Source: Jacaranda mimosifolia
Lineage: Eukaryota; Streptophyta; Magnoliopsida; Lamiales; Bignoniaceae
Length of the DNA stretch: 64,000 nt
Direction: 5' to 3'
NCBI GenBank assembly: GCA_018894105.1
Contig: CM032123.1
Coordinates: 8,123,001-8,187,000, forward strand
The notes beneath the pieces are model-generated. The model was given only the letters and a program-made list of their open reading frames with translations. It was not told the DNA's origin and did no database searches. Made by a program: the position numbers and the translations under genes. Shown in pieces: positions 1-11,038 of this stretch (position 1 is the first letter of the stretch; every line of letters starts with the position of its first letter).

Positions 1-814
1 ACTTACAAGTAGCTGGAGGTATTGAACTGTGAGTGGCAGGATCTGGCATGCGGTCAACTATGCCAATAAAGGAAAGTTATTACTTGTCGAGCTGAGTGCT
101 CGAGCAATGGAGCGATAAGAAAATCTTGTTTATACTGTACCGACATCCGGTACTAGCAACTATACATTGATCTGGGAGTAATAAGGATGGAATGACTAAC
201 AGTCCAAAATAGTTGATATCATGTGTACTTTGCACAATGTTGATTCACGTTGAAACTTTTATTGCTATCGAACTATCTTTGACTGTTGTCTATCATTTTC
301 CTTCTTGTGGTTATTAATTTGTTCATCGATAGTTGTACCTCATTAACTTTCCTTTTAAATCTTATTATTTTCTTTTCCCTCACTAAATCCTTAGGACTAA
401 CCCCCTTGTTGTTAATTGTCTTCAGACATGTCAAACTGAGAAACAGAGGCATGTTTTAGACGAGAGTGATTTTGTAATAGATTAGGTGTTATTGTTGTTC
501 ATATAAGTCACCTGATCAAGACAACTACTTGAAGGGTGTTATGAGAATGTTTGTATGAAACTTAAGATACTGGATATGTACGTATTTTATGTTATGAAGT
601 GATCTTTCGGGATAAATGAATTATTTTCCGCTGAGTTGGATTCTGATACTTAGGTTGTATATATTATGCTTTATGGAATGATCTTTTGGATTAGTGTGAC
701 TGTTATACCTTTGAGATTATTAAACTACAAGTTTCCTAGTTATCATTTGAATTGTATTTAAGATTGAATTGGTTGCGCTTCAGCTTGGGTGTGTCCCTGA
801 GATGGGGTGCTACA
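1..814 (+). repeat. 3' part of a Gypsy LTR, cut by the window start
   Basis: The segment matches the R/U5 part of the LTR at about 47190-48298; the block starting acttacaagtagctggaggt at position 1 recurs near 47631 with few changes. It ends in gtgctaca, the usual CA end of these LTRs, at 814. No methionine-tRNA primer-binding site follows, so this is either a 3' LTR or a solo LTR rather than a 5' LTR. No coding capacity is seen. Confidence 0.8.
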
Positions 815-1131
815 ATTATTTCATTTTTATATTTAAAAATAGTTTCTTCCAAATGTTACATAGTATAGTTAGAGTAATTTAAAAAATATATATTTCAATT
901 TAAATTAACAATTAAATTATTTACACATCATTTTCATACAATCCTATATCAATCATTGTATAAATAAATATATATATATACACATACATACACCAATCAT
1001 CCAATTGCAAATATACATAAATATATTATAAAAAAATAATTTCATCCTAGAAATCGAACAAATTAAGAAGTAACTAATTTGACATTTATAATAAAGTTTG
1101 TCACCGAAAAAATGCTCCCACACGAACAATT
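815..1131. other. AT-rich spacer between two LTRs
   Basis: About 320 bases of AT-rich sequence with a short TA repeat near 968-980. The last five bases, CAATT at 1127-1131, are the left target-site duplication of the next solo LTR. I see no gene or other feature in it. Confidence 0.7.
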
Positions 1132-4100
1132 TGTAACACCCCTAAATTTAGCATTTTAGAAAGTAAGCTTTTAAAAATCAAAATATTAATTTGAAAATTT
1201 TTGGGACTGAAAACATAAATAGGAAAGGACTTAATTGTAGGACATTTGAAAATTTTGGGGGTTAAATTGAAAATATTTTCGGTCAAATGGGTCAATATAG
1301 TGCACTAATTAGTTTGAGGACTCAATTGAAATTGGGGAGAAGAATTTTGAGGTCAATGTGAGGCACTCAAAGAACTGAAGGATTCAATTGAAAACTAAAG
1401 GAAAGTTTTGGGGTTAAATTTGTTTTTTGAAAACTACTTTTTAACTAGCGAAGCACCCCCCAGATTTCTTTAAATTTTCTCCATGCAACCCCAGCCACCC
1501 TTTCCAGCAATTCCTCTTTAGCGACGATGAAAACTCAAAACCAAACTAACCATTCCCTTCCTCTCTTCGTGAAGAACACGCCCATACCCAAAACACTTAA
1601 AACCGACCACTGAGGCATCAAAAATTTGCAACTCGAGATGGAGCAACAACGAAGGTGACGGGCGTGGTGGTTTCAACGACTTTTGGGTGCAGCCAAGAGG
1701 TGGAACCTGATGGGCTTAGCTAGAGGAGTGTATTAATACCTTCAATTGTAGAAATGGACCACTAGCGGAGGATAATCGAATAATGCAGAGCATGGCGACA
1801 TTGAGGATGCCAACTTTATTTTTTGGCCAATTGGGCGGTGATTCGGCGGCAGAGTTTAAAATTGATAGATGTGTTTCATTCAACGTGAGGAGGCACACAA
1901 TTTGGTGGTGTTGCAACCCAATTCCGGCGGCGGTGCACGACTGCGCACAGCCGCAATCCGACGACTAACCTCCAGTTTCATCGCGGCGAAAATTTGATTA
2001 CATGCGGGTTGCTATCGCTCAAAGAATTGGCCTCAAATTTGGTTAATTGGGTAAAATACCGATTAATAAGATAATTTGATTTTTGATTTAATTTGATTGA
2101 GATGTTCACCTAAATTATAATGTAAATATAAGTTAATTGGACCAAAAAACATGATTATGGACCGGAATGATTCTATATGATTTTGATATGAAGCAATATG
2201 TGGACTCGGATCGATATCTAGAAGCTAATTAAATTAAGTTAATTGACATAATTTAGAAATTGTGGGCTTAGAATATTACATTCGAGATTATAGGTAAAAT
2301 CATGTTCAAATGATTAAATATCTCCTAATTGAGTTTGGTTAAAAATGTTAAGTTGATGCTGATGTTAGTTTAAGTTAACCGAACCAAATTGTAATTATGG
2401 ACTATTAGGATAAGATTTATAATTTCAAGCCAAAATGTTTGGATATATAAGTTGCATGCAGTACTAGTGGGCCCAGATTGGTAATTAGAACATAATCATC
2501 ATTAATTAAGTTAATTAGTGCAATTAGACCTAACTTTGTGTAATGTTGTAAGGATTAATTATTTAATAGAATGTAGTAATTTCTTACAATTTGGCTAAAT
2601 TGTTATACATAAGCTTGGGCTATTAATTTAAGAAATGATAAGAGACTCGAAACAAATAAATTCCTCGTTAATATTGTAGTGACAATAGCATAAATAGTAT
2701 GTTAAGTAAGTGTTTTGACATATAATATGTTCTATTGGAATAAGTGACGAGGGGCTAGGGTCTCCAGGACCGTAAGACATGATAGCATCTCTGTGAAAAT
2801 TTAAGGTGAGGGTTAAGCATATCTTTCTTTTGGGAAGTGAATAACTTTCAATGTTTGAATTCTTTGTGTCTATTTGTTGAATTTGATCGTACTCGTTCTG
2901 GTGCCCAGAACTCCTATTATGTTATCCATTTTTCTGTCTCATGTCCCTTATGGCCTTTTCGGCTTTCCCTACATGTATTGATATTTAGGTCTTGCTGATC
3001 AATTTCTTTCATACTATTGGTTAATCGTTTTGTATGATGTTTATACGACCTTGCTAGTCAATGTTTTGTGATTTATACCGTTTGGTTCAGTATGAGATTC
3101 TTGCTTCTAATTAGCGTTTTGAAATACGTTATTTCTGTTGGCACTATATTTGAGTCTCCTGAGGACACCCTTAGGACGTTGTCGCCCGTAGGGATGCCAC
3201 CGAGCGGGCTGGGCCTAGGACTAGGTCCGAAAAGAGGATCGGGGGATATGGACCGATGGTAGCTATTCTCCCAGCAAGTACCCACCTAAGATCTTGACTT
3301 GCAGATACCTGGAGGTAGCTGTCTAGTAATGTGGAGGGATCTGGCACGTGGACCGGCCATGCCACATACCGAGCTGAGTGCTTGGGTAGCGAAGTAATAA
3401 GTGAAGTTTGTTATGATTATTGTACTCCGTGTACCATTTGTTACCATTTATGTTGTATTCTTGGAGCAATAAGGTTGGACTTATCAACAGTCGGTTAAAT
3501 TTTGTATCAAACGTAGTGTGTTATGTCTATGTTCCATGTTCTATATATTTAGTTCTGTCAGGTCTTGCCTGTTCTACGTCTCGTTTCATTGGATTTCCAT
3601 CCCACTAATACACTATCTATTTGAGTTCTAACTTATTACTACATCAATTTATAACTTCTGTAGTTTCAATTCTTCTTGTTGTCTCACCTAATTTTTTATC
3701 TGTTGAATTAAGACCCTTTTATTGGTTTTCCTTGATCTTATGCCTTTGTAAGTAGTCACCTTCCCTATCTCCCCCCCCCCCCTCACTAAGTCCTTCGGAC
3801 TTATGCCTCTTTCATGTTTCTAATTCATTTTCCTAGCTAGGCTATGATAAGTAGCAATTGAAACACTATAGGATATTTCAAAATACATGGTTTTGTTATT
3901 AACTTTCAGATGTACCACATCCAGACTAGATTTTGCAATGAATTATGTTTATAAGCTGAAGTCTGAGATGCCTCATGTTGGTGATTATGCATGTATGGCT
4001 CTGATACAGATGGCAGTTATAGTCTTAGTGCTAGTAACTGTATGATGGTTTTGTATTTCCTCGTGCGATGTTAGATAGTACTTTGTAATAGTAAGTGGGG

Positions 4101-4236
4101 ATAAATTGTTTTTGGTTGCTATAGCTATTTCAATTAAACTAAAATTTTGGAGGTGCGTATTTAGTTTAAATTATTGTGAATAAGACTAGAGTAGTTCCTC
4201 GGCCCGAAGCAGGCAGTTCCTGGGCTGAGCGCTACA
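1132..4236 (+). mobile_element. solo LTR of a Gypsy-type retrotransposon, 3,105 bp
   Basis: It begins TGTAACACCCC and ends GCTACA, the TG...CA ends of an LTR, and is flanked by a 5-bp direct repeat CAATT (1127-1131 and 4237-4241). There is no primer-binding site, gag or pol, so it is a solo LTR left by recombination between the two LTRs of a full element. The start resembles the LARD LTR at 30767 read on the minus strand and the 3' half resembles the LTRs at 1-814 and 47190-48298, so all belong to related families. The small reading frames in it, such as 1783-1968 and 3068-3262, look like chance. A C-run lies near 3771-3782. Confidence 0.92.
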
Positions 4237-5815
4237 CAATTTCATTCAAAAATTATTTTTCATATTTTCTCAAAATAAAAATAAATAACTAGCACATTCC
4301 CCAAGTTTAATTCTCAAAATATATTCTCCTAAATTTTTTGCCATAAATGATCAAAACATAATCAAACAAAGCCTTTAATTTTTTCTAAAATAAAAGTGCA
4401 TTAATATTTAAAAAATGGATTATTATCCATTTCGAACCTCAATTAATTTGATGTGTTCTTGTTGAGAAATTATATTTCACAAAAATTGATGCAATACTTT
4501 AACCTTCCTTATGTTTTTCAATTACACTATAATTATAGTATAATTTATATTTTACAAAGAAAAAATTATACCCTACATTGGCACAAAGTTTAGCTAGAAC
4601 TAAATGAAATATAAAATATTTTATAGTAAAATTTTACTCAATATACTAGCACATTTTTATTGTATGATGTTATATGCATGGCACTACCATTTAGCTACTT
4701 GAGACAATATTTTTCAAGAAATGACAATATTTTATTGATTAATACGAAAAAATAATTATAATGTATTATTTGTAAAGCATAACAAAGAAGTCGTACATTT
4801 ACATTTTTTTAATTTAATTAAATTAATATTATGTTAAATTTAAATATTTTGACAAGGAAACAAATTTTTTTAGGGAAAATAAACATAACAAAAAGTGTAA
4901 AATTCTAAGTTTGTTTGGTTGTTGAAGAAAATAATGATGAAAGGAATGTGGAGAAAAGAAATGAACATGTAGGAGAATGATAGCATGGTCAGAAAGTCTT
5001 TTTCCTTATTTTCTTCACCATTTTTAGAGGAAAATTTATTTCCTCAAAATTTCTTCGTTTTTAATATTTTCCTCACTGACCAAGAAATGAGAAATGTTTT
5101 TCTTTGCCTTTTTCTATTTTTTTTTAGCAAAGTTCTTAAACCAAACATAATGTAAATGAATACACCATGCATAGCATGAAATTTAGGCTGCTAAATAACA
5201 GAGCCAATTATATACTTTCTTGGTGATGAATGCCTATAGTATGGAGAAAGTTCAATATGAAATTACGAAAAATGATGTATAAAGAACTCAGTGTAATCCA
5301 ACAATCTTGAGTGTTAGTTTTTTTTGGGAAAATTTTCAATTCTCCGTTTTGTGGCAGTTTACCCCATGTGAAAAAAAAAATATTAAAAAAGCTACTCATG
5401 TTATTTTTATGAACTGTCCCGGCCTGTTGAGGGCCCAAGTGACTCTCACACACTATGGTACAAGTATTCATGAGTTTTTTGCCACTTTTTTCAATTAAAA
5501 TTACCTTTTTATCCCTCCATTATTTTTTTCCATCTTATTTTTGATTTTTTTGCCCTACATTTCCCATATGATTTCTCAATTTTCATTGTCTTTTTCATTC
5601 CTTTTTCTTTATTTCTTTCTTTGAAGCTATAGAAATATCCTGAATGTCTTCCTGAGTGTGAAAGTGAAGAGTAAGAAGAAAGAAGCACAAAAGCACGCCG
5701 TGCTTGACTTGAGATATGGGAAAACTCCAAAATGTAGGTGCAATATAAAAGTTTGAATTCGAACGGTGGAGTCTAAAACGAAACTTTCAAAGGGGAAGTT
5801 GTACTATTCCTATTC

Positions 5816-6178
5816 TGGGGCAGGGGGTGTGTATGATGCTTTGTTTATATAACAGAGGGGGCTAAAACATATAAAAATGCAAAAAGCGGTAAACGGCTTA
5901 TATTTTTCTAGAAAGTAGCAAAAATAGGTTAGTTACACTAAAATGCAGCAATCTAACCTCTTATCCCTCATCCTCAAATTGCTAAAAAAAAATTTGTAGC
6001 ACAGGGGGGAATATGATGCTTTTTTTTTTATATATATAATAGAAATCGGTAAAACACTCTTTTGGAAAAATAGAAGTGAGGTAAAGGGCTTATAATTTTC
6101 TAGAAAGCAACAAAAATAGGTCAGTTACACCAAGATGAAGCAATCCAACCTGTTATCCATCATCCTCAAATAGCTAAA
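5816..6178. repeat. tandem duplication, two units of about 180 bp
   Basis: Unit 1 (about 5816-5997) and unit 2 (about 5998-6178) both carry a G-rich start, then atgatgctt, then ggtaaa..ggcttata, ttttctagaaag, aaaaataggt and ttatcc.tcatcctcaaat in the same order. They differ by scattered substitutions and small indels, so this is an old tandem duplication. No coding frame spans it. Confidence 0.8.
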
Positions 6179-6189
6179 AGGAACACAAA

Positions 6190-6306
6190 ATCTAATTGGT
6201 ACCAACCTGAAACCAACAAAAAACCAACTAAAATCAACCTAAAAGCAATCTATAACCAACCAACCAATAACCAATCCAAAACTAACCAAAAACCAATCCA
6301 AAAAAT
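6190..6306. repeat. ACCAA-rich low-complexity tract
   Basis: An imperfect array of aaccaac, accaataacc and aaccaatcc words over about 110 bp, with no fixed period. It is simple-sequence DNA and lies directly after the tandem duplication. Confidence 0.7.
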
Positions 6307-7139
6307 GCCAAGAAGCAAAACATCACTATTCTAACTAAAATAAGATTTAGATATCACCAAAAAGAATATTGCCACCATAAATTTGCTATAAGCAACATTC
6401 ATATAGGAGGAGTTCCTCTAGCTCCAAAACCTTCAAAAAAGGGGTATAGAAATGCGACATTCATAGATGATGAGTTCCTCTAGCCCATAAGTAACATTCA
6501 TACAGTAGAAATGTAGTCAAAGTAAAGAAATATATGAGGGCATTTTGTCTATACACCATAAAATTCAACTCAAATGTGTGGAAGGAGGCAATGATCCACA
6601 ATTTAAAAACATAAGGGACCGTTTCAACTCCTTTTTTATCATAGGAGGGTAAACCGTCCATTTCATATTTCACATAGGGTGAAAAGATTTTAGCGCTAGT
6701 TATATATATATATATACACACACACACATTTCATTAGAAAGAGAATTACTTCGTTAATCACAAATTAATTAGAAGAATTATATCCTTGCATCTAAATGTA
6801 TCTAGCCTTACATCTTAAACCATTTTGGTAGATAAAAACGCCTAATTAATAATTCATTGGCATAATCTTTTTTATTCTTTCAAACAATTATGTAGATCCT
6901 TGTTGATTGCATCAAATAAAGTGAATACCACCTTAATATAAGCGAGAATTATGCTGATGTGATAAGGTAGACATTGTTGCTCAACTCATGATTCACGCTG
7001 GTTGTGCAATATCACTCTCAAATATTATCACGTTGGTACAACATAAGCTCAACGCACATATTTAATCAAAGTGGGTCACATTTTATAAGGATTCGAGGAG
7101 CATGCGTCCGAAATTAGGTACAAAAACAGAACTTTACTT

Positions 7140-7550
7140 TGGATTGTATATAGGGCAATTTCCGACTACTACCCCTAAGAAAAAGTTTAATTACGAAAAA
7201 GTTCTTATTTTTTTGAAAATTATAAAATTCCCCCTAAAGTTTGTCATCGTCCAACAATTTAGTCTAGCCATTTACCGCCGTTAGGATTTCTTCAAATTTC
7301 CATTATAAATGGCATTTGAAATTTCATAAATACCCTTCCGGTAATTTGGTTGATAAACTGATTGGGTAAAACTACAAAAATGTCCTAAAACCTTAACAAA
7401 AATACAAAAATGTCATAAATCTTAATAAAAAATATATAAAACGTTTATATGCATATGCATACATATATAATATAACGTATACATGTATATACATACATAT
7501 ATATATGCATATATGTGTTGCTGCCCATGGCAGCCGCGTTTTAGTACGTC
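7140..7550. mobile_element. possible Mutator-like (MULE) terminal fragment
   Basis: The words gaaaaagttcttatttttttgaaaat, taaatttc.cattataaatgg and ataaatacccttcc resemble phrases around 36230-36470, 37540-37700 and 53870-53930 (growth-type repeats such as acaaataagtcc and gaagggcatt). Near 7525 there is a short GC-rich word, gcccatggcagccgcg, recalling the GC islands at 36838-37115 and 52727-52895. Both termini and a target duplication are not visible, so this is only a tentative call. Confidence 0.25.
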
Positions 7551-7558
7551 TCTCTTGC

Positions 7559-7920
7559 CACTACAACAAAGAAAAAAAAGAAATTAGAAATAAATTATTA
7601 AATGATAGTATTAGAATTATTAAAAAATTGTCGATTTGAAGACATAAAAATTATAAAAATTAATGTTTTAAATTGTCATCACTAATAATTGCTAACACAC
7701 ATATAGTGACAATTTATAAAAAGTAAAAACTATCACTATAAATATATTATTAATTTTTAATATATAGTGAACTAAAATATAATTCTGTCACTATTATTAT
7801 GACAAGATAAAATATTTTATTTTTAATATATAATTACCAATTATTAATTAGTATCATCACTGAATATAGTATCATTGACTTATTTCTTATTAAGCAATTA
7901 CTAAGGAAATATCGAGTTAA
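7559..7920 (+). mobile_element. CACTA-type left end, orphan fragment
   Basis: CACTACAACAAA at 7559 is the same 12-base terminus as the 9-kb CACTA element at 49089. It is followed by subterminal words (agtgac, gtcact, atagtga) in both orientations, as is usual for CACTA ends. I could not find a matching ...TTGTAGTG end nearby, so it is a truncated end or a much decayed element. The right limit is approximate. Confidence 0.45.
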
Positions 7921-8169
7921 AATACTAGTTCTTCTGCTTCATTCAACAATGAAAGTTCAACTCCTTAATTTTTGACTAACCAATCATATTTATTTAGAGA
8001 AATGGGTCTGAATAAATATAATCAAATTTAGCACGTGCTGCAACAAGAAAGTTATATATATATATATATCATTATAATTAATTGTATAATTATTATCAAT
8101 TATAAGAATGAGAAAAAACTAGAAGGGCGGTAAATATGACAGTGTTCTTTAAAAAATAATCTCATTTTT

Positions 8170-8605
8170 AAAAGTGCAAACGAGTCAAACTAGCTTGTGA
8201 GCCTCATGAGCTGAGCTCGAGCTGTTTCAATCTCGAGTCCAACTAAATCGAATTCGAGTCAAGTTGAATCAAGTTTGAGCTTTAATTTGAACCAATCTGA
8301 AACCGTTTTGTATTTAAACTCAAGGCTCGCAACCAAGTGTATAATTAAATATTATTTTTTATTTTATTAATAAATATATTATATTACTATTTTTTATTTC
8401 GAGTTTGAGACTGAGTCCAAACCTGTAGTTATTTACAACTTATTTGTTAATTCGAGCTTTATCCAATTGAGCTGAACCGAGTGGAGCTCGAGTTTAAAAT
8501 TTTAGGCTCCTCGAGCTCAAATTCAAGCTTGGGTCTAATATATATATATTTCGAGCTCGAACATAAATTTAAAAATCTTAAACTTGACTCGACTCGACAC
8601 GGTTG
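8170..8605. mobile_element. possible MITE rich in GAGCTCGAG words
   Basis: Both ends are rich in GAGCTCGAG-type words, in inverted arrangement (gagctgagctcgagctg near 8208, cctcgagctcaaattcaagc near 8508), around an AT-rich centre. cgagtcaaac near 8170 mirrors ttgactcgactcg near 8583. This resembles small non-autonomous DNA transposons of plants, but I cannot define exact ends or a target duplication. The reading frame at 8459-8656 (minus) lies over it and looks spurious. Confidence 0.4.
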
Positions 8606-9757
8606 CTCCCCTACCCCTCTCCACCACAGAAATTTCAAAAGAAAAAAGTAAAGCACGGGTCTTCCTTGGTTATTGTAGAAGTATCCCTCTTTCTTTCTTT
8701 TGTAAGAAAATAATTTAACCCAAAATGCAAATATCCATGAAATCCAAACACCATAAATAGATTGATTTATTCACATACCTGTTTAAGCCATGAGATTGAT
8801 GATCAATGACTCCTACAATTTCACGATTGATTGCTAAGTATTCCTTTCCTTCTCACACAAATCACTTGAAAACTTTAATGGGATAACAATATCAAAACGT
8901 GGAGTGGAGAGGGCACCTACACTACAAGAAAACTGACTTTCACCGATGGAAAATTACCGACGGGCATATTCTGTTGGTAATTACCGACAGATTACCGACA
9001 GATTTCAAAATCAAATTTTAAAAAGTTTTGCCAACAAATTTACCAACGGAATCAGTGACGGACAGAATATCCATTGGTAATCGGTTGGTAAATTAGCAAG
9101 AGAAATAAAATCCGTTGGTAATCCGTCGGTAATTTTTTCCAACTGAAATAAATTCCGTCGGTAATCCGTCGGTAATATTTCCAACAAATTAATGTTCGTT
9201 GGTAATCCGTCGGTAATTTTTCAATATATATAATTCCATTGGTAATCCGTTGGTAACATTTCTGAGAGATGTATTTCTGTTGGTAATCTGTTGGTAAAGT
9301 TTTCGAGAGATATAATTCTGTTGGTAATCCGTTGGTAAAATTACTGAAAAAAATAATTTATTAATAATTCGTTAACACATTTTTATTAATAGTTATTTGA
9401 CTAAATAAAATATTAGAAGTTATATATATTAAATATAATTAAATAATAATTATATAAAATTAAATTTTATAACAAAAATTGACTATTCACAAAAAATTAG
9501 CGAATAATTAATTTTTGAATTAAAAATTTTTAAAATAAAAAAAAATAATTAGTATAATTAAATATAAATTATTAAAATAAAAAATAATTACACCCTAATT
9601 ATATACCATTCACTTACACTTACCATTCCACCCAACAAGGTATGTTCTTCCTTTCCTCCTTCCTCTCTTCCTTTCCTCCTCCCTCCTTCCCTTTGCCAGA
9701 AATTTGTCTGTCTTCTTCTTTTTTTTTTTTTTTTCATATTTTCTCATTCTCACTGGC

Positions 9758-9925
9758 GAAAGCGCCGACGAGATGCTGGTCGTGGAGGCCAGCCTCCGCA
9801 ATGGAAAAACGGGAGCCAGCAGATCTGCTGGCTCCCGCAGGGGGAGGGCGGCTGATGGCCTCCCTAGTGGCCAGTGAGGCCAGCAGCCCAGAAGCTGCTG
9901 GTCGCGAGACCAAGCTGCTACCAGA
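9758..9925. other. GC-rich island inside the CACTA element
   Basis: About 170 GC-rich bases stand in AT-rich DNA, preceded by a pyrimidine tract (ttcctcc-type, 9650-9740) and followed by poly-A/poly-T. Words such as gaggccagc, gctggctccc and gccagtgaggccagcagc recur in both orientations. Overlapping frames are open on both strands (9642-9947 plus, 9610-9993 minus), but the composition and lack of domain similarity suggest a structured non-coding segment or captured sequence. Confidence 0.5.
9810..9837. repeat. perfect 28-bp palindrome
   Basis: The half-site CGGGAGCCAGCAGA is followed directly by its exact reverse complement TCTGCTGGCTCCCG, with no spacer. It could form a cruciform or a strong RNA hairpin. 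A shorter hairpin, ggaggc-ca-gcctcc, lies just upstream at 9784-9797. Confidence 0.95.
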
Positions 9926-10351
9926 AAAAAAAAAAAAATTTTTTTAATTTTATTAATATATTTTTTTAATTGTGCAGGTTTAAAATTTTGCATCTTTGGG
10001 CATTGTATAAGGTAAGTTATTTAGTATTAAGTTATAATTATATGAGTTTTATTGATGAATTATGTAGTCATGAATTATTTTAGATATTGTGTTGGTTTAT
10101 TTCAATTTGTGAGTTTTTCTATAGTAGTGGACTTATAGTGATTTGAAATTGAAATTTGGTTACTCCTAGGATATTAGTAAGTGGTGATAGAAATATAGTG
10201 ACTATGCTTGTGTTACAAAATTGTTAATTGAATAATTAGAAATATTTGTGTTGGCATAATTTTTGAAAAATTAATAGCATATAGCATCTTCTATTTTCAG
10301 TCTATGGATTTGAATCTTTAATGAGTCAATCCATATTTTATTTGAACATAG

Positions 10352-11038
10352 AAAAGAGAACGAGGATCTGAAAATGTGACTCAACTTGATGTGTTTGACT
10401 GCACCCACAAGACAAACCATGGACTAGGTGATTTTATTGATAACAAATCTAAGAGAGTTCATGTAAGTAAAATAGTATGCATTTATTGTTTTTTCTAGAC
10501 TTTGTTTTGATCTTTTTGTTAATTAAATAAAATGTTTCTGATTACATTTAATTTATTTATATAGGAAGAATATCATGAAAATATTTTGAAGAAGCATAGC
10601 AATGAGGCTTCTTCTCAGCCTTTATTTGACACAAATTCGTGGATGGAGGCAACTGGTGGCCCATCTAAGGGTTTCATGTACAGATTCGGGCACAATAGGA
10701 CTGTTGGTGAGTTATTGGGATCCTCATCATCTATATCTGGTCCGTCAGTATCTAACAATTCAGATCGTGTAGAGTCTATCTCTTGGATTGAACAGCTAGA
10801 GAAAACAATGAAAGATTATTTTGAGCATTTTGAGAGGAGAGAGGCAAGTCTTTTAGAAGTTATAAGAAAAAGAGATGAAGAAATTAGAAAGAAAGATGAA
10901 GATATTGAGAGGCTATTGCAACAACAAGGACCACCTCAAGTGTCAAATTCACTTGAAGAAATTATCAAGAAGTTGATCCAAGATGTTGGAAAGAGCAATT
11001 CAACAACAAGAGAAGATCAAGCTGGTAAAGACTCTTAA
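10352..11038 (+). pseudogene. TNPA-like (Ptta/En/Spm) transposon protein remnant
   Basis: Two exons can be read: 10352-10462, preceded by an acceptor (acatag) and followed by a donor (gtaagt), and 10565-11038, preceded by atatag and ending at TAA. The frame runs on across the 102-bp intron. The first exon gives a phrase like TQLDVFDCTHKT and the second starts EEYHENILKKHSNEAS, the arrangement of the conserved domain of plant En/Spm-type accessory transposon proteins (Transposase_24). The C-terminal half is strongly charged and predicted coiled coil (EVIRKRDEEIRKKDEDIERL), followed by a short low-complexity tail. I could not connect a start codon or upstream exons, so the N-terminus is probably missing. 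Its role in an intact element would be binding subterminal repeats. The family assignment is by eye. Confidence 0.6.

Larger units (their letters stand above)
4242..8695. other. gene-free AT-rich region
   Basis: No recognisable gene. It is made of low-complexity AT sequence, short poly-A and poly-T runs, TA repeats (about 6700-6725, 7440-7515 and 8055-8072), and the smaller features listed separately. Open frames here are short, lack recognisable domains and do not cluster. The last five bases before the Copia element (TCTTT, 8696-8700) are its left target duplication. Bases just upstream would have been the 5' flank of the SCPL gene before Copia inserted. Confidence 0.65.

Noticed and set aside
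4911..5146. Possible Tourist-type MITE (tttgtttggttg ... aaccaaacat)
   Set aside because: Only about nine terminal bases are convincingly complementary and no clean TAA or TA duplication could be set.
9610..9993. Open frames of 127 (minus) and 101 (plus) residues
   Set aside because: They cover the same poly-pyrimidine and GC-rich segment on both strands and show low-complexity K/E/R or S/F/P composition. No family is recognisable.
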